The position numbers and the translations under genes were made by a program. Below, piece by piece: positions 17,267 through 23,969 of a stretch of DNA of 36,295 bases. This DNA is from Gammaproteobacteria bacterium (lineage in GTDB: Bacteria; Pseudomonadota; Gammaproteobacteria; UBA6429; Thiohalophilaceae). Where the stretch lies: positions 1 to 36,295 of the forward strand of contig JAOULO010000033.1 in NCBI GenBank assembly GCA_029881995.1, written 5' to 3'. Position 1 is the stretch's first letter, and each line of letters begins with the position of its first letter. The notes below the pieces were generated by a model. That model made no database searches. It had not been told where the DNA came from and was given only the letters and a program-made list of their open reading frames with translations.

Positions 17267-17692
17267 ATGTTATATATCAAAGCGCTGCATATCGTATTTA
17301 TGGTGACCTGGTTTGCCGGTCTTTTCTATTTACCAAGATTGTTTGTGTACCATGCCATGGCTGAAGATGAAGTCAGTAAGGAACGTTTCAAGATCATGGA
17401 ACGTAAACTCTACTTTGGCATCATGGCACCGGGTGCAATTTTAACGATCATTTTTGGTGTCTGGCTATTAATCGACTACGCCTGGGTGGTGTATAGCAGC
17501 AGTGCGTGGCTGATTAGCAAATTTGTTTTACTGGCTATCCTGATTCTCTATCACCTGCACTGTGGCAAGCTGCTGATGGACTTCAAACATGATAGAAACC
17601 GGCATAATCACGTGTTCTACCGTTGGTACAACGAATTTCCGGTTATTTTACTTATTACAATTGTTATCCTCGCCGTCGCTAAACCTTTCTGA
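17267..17692 (+). CDS. hemJ: Protoporphyrinogen IX oxidase HemJ
   Basis: A 141-residue integral membrane protein (UPF0093) with about four TM helices. It oxidises protoporphyrinogen IX to protoporphyrin IX, the penultimate step of heme synthesis. The family signatures are clear: LHIVFMVTWFAGLFYLPRLF (8-27), MERKLY (44-49), and a conserved Lys in WLISKF (K85). His8 is the likely heme ligand by analogy with characterised HemJ. AAGGAAG precedes the start. It is the last gene of the ClC-TlpA-HemJ run. Another heme gene, hemL, lies at 25488. Confidence 0.95.
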   Translation: MLYIKALHIVFMVTWFAGLFYLPRLFVYHAMAEDEVSKERFKIMERKLYFGIMAPGAILTIIFGVWLLIDYAWVVYSSSAWLISKFVLLAILILYHLHCGKLLMDFKHDRNRHNHVFYRWYNEFPVILLITIVILAVAKPF

Positions 17693-17755
17693 GATCTGAC
17701 CGACAACCATTATCAACGACAATGGTTCAATGCATGTTAACTCAGGAAGATTTAT

Positions 17756-17971
17756 ATGGAATTAAAGCGGCAATCTGTCATTTCCTGCCCAAACTGTGGG
17801 TTCGAAAAACTGGAGACCATGCCAGTAGATGCGTGTACCTGGGCCTGGGAATGCCCTCAATGTCAAAACACCCTTAACCCCAAGCAGGGCGACTGCTGTG
17901 TCTTCTGTAGCTATGGCTCGGTACCCTGCCCTTCCATGCAACACGTGGGACCTAACAGAGCCTGTAATTAG
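17756..17971 (+). CDS. GDCCVxC-domain small Cys-rich protein
   Basis: A 71-residue protein with ten cysteines: C11, C14, C27, C33, C36, C47, C48, C51, C58 and C70. The CPNC and CPQC pairs suggest a zinc or Fe-S site, and GDCCVFCSYG (45-54) is the hallmark of a family that includes selenoprotein members. Here all positions are Cys, with no in-frame TGA. AGGAAGA lies about 7 nt upstream of the ATG. The function is unknown; a metal-bound redox or mercury/metal-handling role is only a guess. A 7-bp inverted repeat (17705-17727) sits between hemJ and this gene. It ends 4 bp inside the convergent rhombosortase gene. Confidence 0.88.
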   Translation: MELKRQSVISCPNCGFEKLETMPVDACTWAWECPQCQNTLNPKQGDCCVFCSYGSVPCPSMQHVGPNRACN

Positions 17972-18573
17972 AAATTTTCCCGAAACATTCGCTTTGAACG
18001 TGTCAGGTGCAAAACAAGATAACTCATCAAGCCACCAACAATGCCATACAAATGCGCATTAACGATAACCGGCGCACCAATTAGCTCATCACTTTGCCAA
18101 AATCCAATTTGAAGTTGTTCAAGAATTATTTTTACGAGAAGCCCCGCCAGAATAATCAGGCGTAAGAAACCGGCCAGTTGTCTGGCCTTAAGAATCAGCA
18201 GTACCATAATACCGTGCAATACACCAGACAGGCCTCGATACCACTGGACCTGTGGATCAAACAGAAGCAATCCTGCACTCACCGCAACAAAAGAAATGAA
18301 AAGACCAAACCACCAGTCTCGAGCCGTCATGTGATATCGAGACAAAACGCCGATCAAAACCAGTCCTGCCAGATTTACAAAGCTATGATAGAGATTGGTA
18401 TGTACCAGATGCCCGGTCAACAAACGGTAGAACTCACCATCAGTGATAGCCAAACGTTGATACTGAAGAACAGAGGCTCCCTCCTCGCCGGTAAATAACA
18501 TGATAAGAACAAGCAAAGAGAGCAGTAACCAGGGATGACTTTGGAAAATAAATTCTTTCACCCCTGATTCCAT
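17968..18573 (-). CDS. rrtA: Rhombosortase (rhomboid-family intramembrane serine protease)
   Basis: A 201-residue protein with about six TM helices. The catalytic Ser lies in YRGLSGVLHG (residue 116 from this start) and the catalytic His in NAHLYG (about 174), the pattern of the rhombosortase branch of rhomboids. Rhombosortases cleave proteins carrying a C-terminal GlyGly-CTERM tail, releasing them from the membrane. The ATG at 18573 is preferred, with a TTG just upstream. It overlaps the preceding gene's stop by one base (TGATG), suggesting coupling. None of the proteins in this window ends in a visible GlyGly-CTERM tail. Confidence 0.85.
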   Translation of the reverse strand: MESGVKEFIFQSHPWLLLSLLVLIMLFTGEEGASVLQYQRLAITDGEFYRLLTGHLVHTNLYHSFVNLAGLVLIGVLSRYHMTARDWWFGLFISFVAVSAGLLLFDPQVQWYRGLSGVLHGIMVLLILKARQLAGFLRLIILAGLLVKIILEQLQIGFWQSDELIGAPVIVNAHLYGIVGGLMSYLVLHLTRSKRMFRENF

Positions 18574-19202
18574 CAAGCATACTCTGCAAAGTAGATGGCC
18601 ACTCCAAGTGCAATAAGGGCGATTTCAAATATGGTGATCCAAATCAACATATAGGAAATGCGACGGCTCATTGGCTTCATGGGTTGCCAGACTCGACGCA
18701 TATACCAGCGCCAGGGAGATATCCATGACCATTTCTTCCAGGTCATCATATAGCGCAGCAGATACTCTCCCCAAATGGTGAGACTTCTATCCACTTCATT
18801 TTCACGCGCCTTTATCTCCTCTTCACCCACATCAACATACTCATCAATGATCGACATTTTGGAAACATTCTCGAGGGGCTCTAACTTGAACAGAGTGCTC
18901 TTCTTCAAACTATCCTGGTAACTCACCAGTACCCCGTCATCCACCTCTTTGACCGTTAATACATCTTCAAACTCAAAATGATTGTCAGTACCATGACTAA
19001 TGTTCTTGCCAATAACATGGTATTGGTTCTCACCGGTTTTTTCCCATTTCTTGAATTCCAGATAGGGATTAATTCGAAACAGACGTTCCACATCTTCATC
19101 ACAAAAGCGTTTGAGCTCCTGCATGGTAAAGGGAGTACGAAATTCGGCCCAGGCCGAATTGCTTGCCGAGGTCGGCGCTGCTACTACATCTTGCTCACTC
19201 AT
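18573..19202 (-). CDS. Unknown membrane-anchored protein, possibly SRPBCC-like
   Basis: I do not recognise this 209-residue protein. Residues about 20-130 look like a soluble alpha/beta domain that starts with a helix (MQELKRFCDEDVERLFRINP) and continues with antiparallel strands, which would fit a SRPBCC-type ligand-binding fold. A Trp/Arg-rich basic segment (about 153-183) precedes one C-terminal TM helix (about 183-205), making it tail-anchored with the domain in the cytoplasm. It starts within the last codons of the universal stress gene (8-bp overlap) and overlaps rhombosortase by one base, so it belongs to the same transcript. Confidence 0.75.
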   Translation of the reverse strand: MSEQDVVAAPTSASNSAWAEFRTPFTMQELKRFCDEDVERLFRINPYLEFKKWEKTGENQYHVIGKNISHGTDNHFEFEDVLTVKEVDDGVLVSYQDSLKKSTLFKLEPLENVSKMSIIDEYVDVGEEEIKARENEVDRSLTIWGEYLLRYMMTWKKWSWISPWRWYMRRVWQPMKPMSRRISYMLIWITIFEIALIALGVAIYFAEYA

Positions 19203-19659
19203 TGGGGAAAGGCACCATCAGTAAAGGAATTGACAAAGATTTGGTCAGTTTTTTGGTTTGCATCTTGGAACGCAGACCTGACACTCCCTTGGGTCTAGGC
19301 GATCCCATAATTATCATGTCGTAGTCACCATCACGACTGGCCTCGATGAGACATTCATCCGGTTCGCCGACTCGAATTTCTTTTGAGTATTCAAGCTCAT
19401 GGGCATTGGCCTCAACATTCACTTTATCGCAATGGGCATCAATTTCCTGACCCAGCTCATTTTCCAGATAGCGGCGAAACTTGTCTCTAATCCCACCGTT
19501 ATTTAACCAGTCATCACCTGTCATACCCTGCCATAGGGTATCAACAACTATGAGGTGATGTAATTTTGCTCCTTTTTCACACATTTCAAAGGCCATTTTC
19601 TCTGCAGCTTGCGCACCTTCGGTGCCATGGCTGGCCAGTAATACATTTTTCAATTTCAT
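19195..19659 (-). CDS. Universal stress protein (UspA family)
   Basis: A 154-residue single-domain Usp. The N-terminal strand KNVLLASHGTEGAQ and the C-terminal block DMIIMGSPRPKGVSGLRSK fit the family's ATP-binding pattern (G-x2-G-x9-S/T), though the spacing is slightly off, so nucleotide binding is uncertain. GGTGGAG precedes the ATG closely. A strong terminator lies just upstream (19671-19708), so this gene is probably expressed by read-through from the transporter operon. Two further genes overlap downstream. Usp proteins next to transporters often modulate them; that link is inferred here. Confidence 0.85.
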   Translation of the reverse strand: MKLKNVLLASHGTEGAQAAEKMAFEMCEKGAKLHHLIVVDTLWQGMTGDDWLNNGGIRDKFRRYLENELGQEIDAHCDKVNVEANAHELEYSKEIRVGEPDECLIEASRDGDYDMIIMGSPRPKGVSGLRSKMQTKKLTKSLSIPLLMVPFPNE

Positions 19660-19670
19660 TTCTCCACCTG

Positions 19671-19708
19671 AAAAAAAGAACGGTGCCCGCGCGAGGCAGA
19701 CACCGTTC
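19671..19708 (-). terminator. Intra-operon terminator or attenuator before the Usp gene
   Basis: The minus strand reads GAACGGTG, a 15-nt GC-rich loop with inner pairing, CACCGTTC, then seven T residues. It lies between the 40-residue membrane-peptide gene and the Shine-Dalgarno of the Usp gene. It should keep transporter and peptide mRNA abundant while lowering downstream expression. Confidence 0.85.
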
Positions 19709-19731
19709 CGGTTCTTACTTTTAAGACTTGC

Positions 19732-19854
19732 TTAGTACGCGAAGTAAACGGCGAAGGCGATAACCAACGCAATTGCCAGAGCCATGAAGTCTTCTTTACG
19801 GTCGCTGCCAAAGATAGATAAGGCAGAACCACGATCAAAGTTATTCTCACTCAT
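19732..19854 (-). CDS. 40-residue single-TM membrane peptide next to the YeiH transporter
   Basis: A small gene with a strong ribosome binding site: AGAGGAG lies 8 nt upstream of the ATG and overlaps the transporter stop region. The product begins MSENNFDRGSALSIFG, continues with a charged SDRKEDF segment, and ends in one hydrophobic helix (about 24-39, ALAIALVIAFAVYF) closing at FAY. It starts 14 nt after the end of the YeiH-family gene and is followed by a strong terminator, so the two are a tight pair. It could be a stabilising or regulatory subunit of the transporter. I know of no named family for it. Confidence 0.78.
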   Translation of the reverse strand: MSENNFDRGSALSIFGSDRKEDFMALAIALVIAFAVYFAY

Positions 19855-19868
19855 AATTTAATCTCCTC

Positions 19869-21440
19869 TTAAATCGTATCTTTAACAACGAGCATGACCA
19901 CAATCAAGGACAGAACGGCCTTGGTAAAGCCGACGATACCGCCGATTACCGCAGGTTGTCCACCCGCCTGCTTCATAGAAGCTACGGTGATTTGCATACC
20001 CAAGCCTACCAGACCGAAGGCAAATAACCAGGTAATCCAGTTACGGAAAGCCTTGATCTTCGCCGAAGCATGTCGGACAGCCTTATGCGCCTTCTTCAGG
20101 ATCTTGTTGTTGTCTTTGGACATGATCTTGGCATTAACGAGACCACGAATCTGGTCATCGTCTTCAATACTCATGATCTTACCATTAGCAATCAGACGCT
20201 CAACAGCCGCCTTACGGTCAGCACGTTGAATCTTGCCCATTTCAGCCTGTAGAGCAGCCTTCTTGCTATCAGACAGCAGGTTTTTGGACTTGAAGTCAGT
20301 CGTGTTATTGAAGTATTTGCCCTTGTAGTGGTTGGCTGGAGCAAACATACCTGTTGTAGATAATGCGAATAACAGCAGGAAACCAATAACGAACATTGGG
20401 AACTTCTCAACAATAACCTGACCAACAGACACCTTGGTACCAGTCTGTTCACGTTTCACGTACCAGACAGCCAGCCACATTACGATGATAGGCAGAACCA
20501 GTACACGTGTGATGTTGAAGATTTCCGCAACTTTCAGGGTTTCGATACCGTCAGGCTGATAAGCCAGCGCAGCACCCGCTACCTGAGCAGAGTTCAGGAT
20601 ACCGGTACCCGCCCAGGCACCAAACTTCAGGTAACTCATGTCGAGCATCTGGCCGACCATTGGGAAGACGAACATACAACCAACACCCCAGAGCAGGATC
20701 GTACCGATGGTGTATGCGATTTCCACTGATTTGGCCTGTACAACAGGGGCAGAAGCAACTGTGGCAGATACACCACAAACACCCATACCGGCTGACAGTA
20801 CGCCACCCATTGAGTTAGGAATACCTCTACGTGCGCCCAACCAAAGAGTCATACCTACTGAACCCAGTACGAAGAAGCCAATCATAAAGATGGACAGACC
20901 ACCCAGATTTTTCAGCTCAGCCGCAGAGTAAAGAGTACCCAGCAGAATAACACCGGTTTTCAGACCCAGACGTGAAACACGTACACCGTTCTTCGCCCAC
21001 TCAGGAACCTTGAAGAAGTTAACGATAATAATACCCGTCAGAATACCCATGACTACGTAGTTCAGACCGAGGATCTTGTGGAGGTATTTACCGGTATCAC
21101 CGACTTTACCCATCATCTTACTGACAACTGCAACCTCAGGTGCGATGAACCAGCGAACCAGCATCGCAATCAACAGAATGAACATTGCACCAGCTAGTGT
21201 TGATGTGTAGTAATCGAAATTACCTTCTTTGTGGGAACCAAACCATTGCCACAAGCCCATCACGGCTGCAACAACACCGAAATACAATGGAATACTGAGT
21301 AACTCCTTGGTGTATTTGTATTTCTTACCCCCTAAATGCTCAATGTAACCACTAAGCATTCCTGCGTCAGCCATAAACCATATGGCTAACATTATGACGC
21401 CGATAATAAAGAGCGCCGGATTTTTCTTGGTATAGACCAT
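19869..21440 (-). CDS. YeiH-family putative sulfate exporter with a large soluble insert
   Basis: A 523-residue polytopic inner-membrane protein. The core (about 120-360 and 468-520) matches the YeiH/UPF0324 family: SRLGLKTGVILLG, GVCGVSATVASAPV and the GILNSAQVAGA segment. Family members are about 340 residues. This one has extra N-terminal TM helices (about 1-110). It also has a charged, Lys-rich insert of about 100 residues (366-467) between two late TM helices, rich in helix formers and probably a cytoplasmic or periplasmic domain. The substrate is unproven; export of sulfate or other sulfur oxyanions is the usual annotation. AGGAGGT sits 8 nt before the ATG, suggesting high translation. 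It is followed by a 40-residue peptide gene. Confidence 0.9.
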   Translation of the reverse strand: MVYTKKNPALFIIGVIMLAIWFMADAGMLSGYIEHLGGKKYKYTKELLSIPLYFGVVAAVMGLWQWFGSHKEGNFDYYTSTLAGAMFILLIAMLVRWFIAPEVAVVSKMMGKVGDTGKYLHKILGLNYVVMGILTGIIIVNFFKVPEWAKNGVRVSRLGLKTGVILLGTLYSAAELKNLGGLSIFMIGFFVLGSVGMTLWLGARRGIPNSMGGVLSAGMGVCGVSATVASAPVVQAKSVEIAYTIGTILLWGVGCMFVFPMVGQMLDMSYLKFGAWAGTGILNSAQVAGAALAYQPDGIETLKVAEIFNITRVLVLPIIVMWLAVWYVKREQTGTKVSVGQVIVEKFPMFVIGFLLLFALSTTGMFAPANHYKGKYFNNTTDFKSKNLLSDSKKAALQAEMGKIQRADRKAAVERLIANGKIMSIEDDDQIRGLVNAKIMSKDNNKILKKAHKAVRHASAKIKAFRNWITWLFAFGLVGLGMQITVASMKQAGGQPAVIGGIVGFTKAVLSLIVVMLVVKDTI

Positions 21441-21992
21441 CTTTGACTACCTCCTCTTCCACATATTATTGTGGTTGTAAATGTGAGTTGACCTAATACG
21501 TATTAAGGCAAATTTTTTATACTTAATGAGAGTATTTGCACCCTGCTAATTCAGGCATAAAACCCTCGGTTTTACAACAAGCTATTAACAATATAATTAT
21601 TTATTAAATTTCTTAATATTCAAGTTAAATTAGCATTGATTTTTTATCCATGATAGTCTTTGCGATCCTACATCAATACCCCACCATCCCCTGTATATAT
21701 ACACAAACATCTGTTCCAGGCTAAATCTACATAAAACAAGTCAGGTAAATAACTTTTACCTTTTAAACAGCAGCCGACAAACTATAAATCACATGTATTT
21801 CAACAAGATAGACAACACTCCTCGACATAGCGATAAACCCCTAACCAAGTTATTGTTTAATGAAATCTCGTTTAGTAGAGACAACCCCACCAAATCAACT
21901 TAATTAAAAAAATAAAAATATTTTTTTTAAATTTAAATATTTTTTTTCACAACTACAGTTAAGGAAAGTTATCTCAATGAAAAGCCAGTCAC
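21441..21992. promoter_or_regulatory. AT-rich divergent regulatory region between the YeiH and DsrE genes
   Basis: A 552-bp gene-free region. From left to right it holds a CCACA-N6-TGTGG dyad (21459-21474), a perfect 12-bp palindrome TAATACGTATTA (21494-21505), and a perfect hairpin TAAAACC-ctc-GGTTTTA (21558-21574). Further right lie a second 12-bp palindrome TGTATATATACA (21692-21703) and two copies of AAATATTTTTTTT (21916-21928, 21935-21947). No convincing -35/-10 pair was found on either strand, so the promoters may be activator-dependent. The regulator is unknown. Confidence 0.7.
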
Positions 21993-22328
21993 ATGAAAAT
22001 TGCTATCGTAATCTATTCATCGGATCCTGAAACTGTCTGGAATGGTATCCGTTTAGGTTGCGCGTCGCTAGCCTATGATGATGAGGTCGATATATTTCTA
22101 CTTGGTAAGGGCGTAGAAGCGATGAGCACAAAGTCAATTAAATATAATGTGAAGGAACAGGTCAGTATTTTTCTTGAGCACGGTGGCCAAATACTGGGAT
22201 GTGAGCTGTGCTGTGATACCCGGGAGGATGAAATGCCTTTTTTGAAACAGGATATTGGTTGTGACTTGGGTTCCATGCAAGATCTGTATGCGCTGATCAA
22301 GGATGCAGATAAGGTAATAACTTTTTAA
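21993..22328 (+). CDS. DsrE/DsrF-like family protein
   Basis: A 111-residue protein of the DsrE fold, starting with the typical strand MKIAIVIYSSDPETVWNGIRLG and followed by a KGVEA block. Cysteines C70, C73 and C74 (GCELCCDTRED) lie where DsrE/TusD proteins carry their sulfur-binding Cys; C23 and C90 are others. Members bind persulfides or relay sulfur, but many paralogues are uncharacterised. An in-frame stop at 21978-21980 rules out a longer N-terminus. The good Shine-Dalgarno (AAGGA, 21961) is set for an overlapping short ORF at 21977 rather than for this ATG. The gene faces the YeiH operon and converges with a histidine kinase 13 bp away. Confidence 0.87.
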   Translation: MKIAIVIYSSDPETVWNGIRLGCASLAYDDEVDIFLLGKGVEAMSTKSIKYNVKEQVSIFLEHGGQILGCELCCDTREDEMPFLKQDIGCDLGSMQDLYALIKDADKVITF

Positions 22329-22341
22329 TTAATCAAAATTA

Positions 22342-23529
22342 TCACCTCACCGGTAACAGCAGGCAGGCCTCTGTCCCAATCTCAGGTTTGCTCCTCAATG
22401 TCAGCTCTCCCCCCATTAATTCTGAAACTCGGCTACACAAAGTAAGTCCCAACCCCGCACCACCATGACGGCGAGTGTGGCCAACATGGACCTGTTCGAA
22501 CTCATCAAAGATCCGGGTTAATTGTTCATCTGACATTCCTTCACCTGTATCTTTAATGAGGAACTTTATCCAGTCTTTATCATTAACGACTGCATAATCT
22601 ATGTTAATGGCTATTTCTCCATTTCGAGTAAATTTACAGGCATTATCCAGTAAATGGTCAAGGACCTGATGCAATCGTTTGGGGTCAGTGAGCAGAGGAC
22701 TTATTTCATCAGGGCAAATTATCTGCAGGGTATTATTCTGTTCATCACATCTGTCTTCAAATTCTCGTGATAGCTGTTTGAGCAAGCCCGGAATATCAAC
22801 TGGATATTCATCGAGAACCAGTTTATTTGCTGTAATCCGAGTGATATCGAGAATCTCATCGACCATTCTCAGCAGTGTCTTACCTGATCGATGGATATTT
22901 TTCACATACTGAGACTCTTCTCCATCATCCTGTGGCTTAAACAAATCCTCAAGCAATTCTGTAAAACCAATGATGGAATTCAACGGTGTACGAAGTTCAT
23001 GGCTGACTTTGGCAAGAAAATTGTCCTTGGTTTTGTTGGCATTCTCAATTTCAATCTGTGCCTGCTTTATCGGACTAATATCGACAAAGGCCTCGACCAG
23101 GACCGTCTCCTGAGCATTATCAATCTTGACCACACTGCGCAATAGATACTGTTCGCAATGACAAAGCTTCGTATCACAGTCGGTTTCAACCCTGTCAACG
23201 GTTTTGTTTTCATCAAGTACAGGACAGGCATTATTGAAGGCATAGCAGTTAAATATGGCCTCACAGGATTTTCCAATGATTCCTACTCTTTGCACACCGA
23301 GCAGATTTTCTGCCGCCTTATTGATCTGGATAACCCGATGCTTGTTGTCAAACATGAGAATACCGAATGGGGTATTTTCAAGTAGCACCCTTACCAAGGA
23401 TTCACTTTGACGATTCTCTTCGCTTAACTGGCGAATACGTTTTTTGAGATCACTAAGCTTCTCTTCCAGTAAGGCATTATGCTGGAGGAGTTCATCATAG
23501 CTGGGAGCTGTCTTTTCTGAATTCTGCAT
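22342..23529 (-). CDS. Soluble PAS histidine kinase with a Cys-rich sensor domain
   Basis: A 395-residue cytoplasmic kinase without TM segments. A coiled coil (about 10-45) leads to a single PAS domain (about 46-155) containing six cysteines: C89, C95, C102, C118, C123 and C125, the last two as CHC. HisKA has H177 in SHELRTP. The ATPase domain has N296, DTGEG (327-331) and GGAGLG (356-361), so it should be active. There is no receiver and no adjacent regulator. The Cys cluster could bind a metal or Fe-S cluster or sense redox or sulfur species; this is inference. No Shine-Dalgarno is visible before the ATG. Instead a 23-bp dyad lies 8 nt upstream, hinting at translational control. Confidence 0.93.
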   Translation of the reverse strand: MQNSEKTAPSYDELLQHNALLEEKLSDLKKRIRQLSEENRQSESLVRVLLENTPFGILMFDNKHRVIQINKAAENLLGVQRVGIIGKSCEAIFNCYAFNNACPVLDENKTVDRVETDCDTKLCHCEQYLLRSVVKIDNAQETVLVEAFVDISPIKQAQIEIENANKTKDNFLAKVSHELRTPLNSIIGFTELLEDLFKPQDDGEESQYVKNIHRSGKTLLRMVDEILDITRITANKLVLDEYPVDIPGLLKQLSREFEDRCDEQNNTLQIICPDEISPLLTDPKRLHQVLDHLLDNACKFTRNGEIAINIDYAVVNDKDWIKFLIKDTGEGMSDEQLTRIFDEFEQVHVGHTRRHGGAGLGLTLCSRVSELMGGELTLRSKPEIGTEACLLLPVR

Positions 23530-23537
23530 GAACCAAG

Positions 23538-23574
23538 GATCTCGATACGATATAGAGATCGTCGGTTACACCGA
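23538..23574 (-). promoter_or_regulatory. Two stem-loops in the 5' leader of the Cys-rich kinase gene
   Basis: A 23-bp dyad GATCTC-g-ATA-CGA-TAT-a-GAGATC (23538-23560) has 10-bp arms with one mismatch. It is followed by a perfect TCGGT-tac-ACCGA hairpin (23562-23574). They occupy the place where a ribosome binding site would be expected. They could be an operator or an RNA control element; I cannot tell which. Confidence 0.55.
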
Positions 23575-23674
23575 TAAAAACTTGAAAATTAGGTGATATA
23601 AAGCCGAATAAGCCTGTTAAACATTTAATGTACTAAGGAATTACACTCCGGTATCAAGCGATGCTGGTGTTTGT

Positions 23675-23845
23675 TTAAATTTCTTCCATTTCAAAATCAG
23701 ACTTACCAACCCCACATTCCGGACATAACCAGTCGGCCGGTACATCATCCCAGGCAGTTCCGGGAGCGATGCCTTCTTCAGGCAGGCCTGCCGCTTCATC
23801 ATAAATAAACCCACAAATAATACATCTGAACTTTTTCGTTGCCAT
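23675..23845 (-). CDS. Rubredoxin
   Basis: A 56-residue electron carrier with one Fe bound by four cysteines: C8-x2-C11 (CIICGFIYD) and C41-x2-C44 (CPECGVGK). The Trp and acidic residues of the rubredoxin core are conserved. The start MATKKF at 23845 fits the family length; reading further upstream adds 32 residues that look non-coding. Likely partners are rubredoxin reductases or oxygen/peroxide-detoxifying enzymes, none of which is in the window. It diverges from thiD, with 124 bp between them. Confidence 0.96.
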   Translation of the reverse strand: MATKKFRCIICGFIYDEAAGLPEEGIAPGTAWDDVPADWLCPECGVGKSDFEMEEI

Positions 23846-23929
23846 GTGTTTTATTACCCTGTTATTAATAAATGACGCCCTGTTTATCGGCCGCCGACTC
23901 TTGCAGTTAAAATTTATGTGGTCAATTAA

Positions 23930-23938
23930 TGGTATAAT
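23930..23938 (+). promoter_or_regulatory. Extended -10 promoter for thiD
   Basis: TGGTATAAT is a perfect TATAAT with the TGn extension, 31 bp before the thiD ATG. No good -35 box is present, which extended -10 promoters can do without. No TPP riboswitch is evident between it and thiD: only about 25 nt of leader. Confidence 0.65.
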
Positions 23939-23969
23939 CAAGCCCCATTTACAGTAAGCATCCCCGAAA

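Noticed and set aside
19656-19850. 64-codon minus-strand ORF between the Usp and YeiH genes
   Set aside because: It overlaps the 40-residue peptide gene in another frame, lacks a ribosome site and reads through the terminator.
23846-23941. N-terminal extension of rubredoxin
   Set aside because: The added 32 residues do not belong to the rubredoxin fold; the ATG at 23845 gives the normal 56-residue length.
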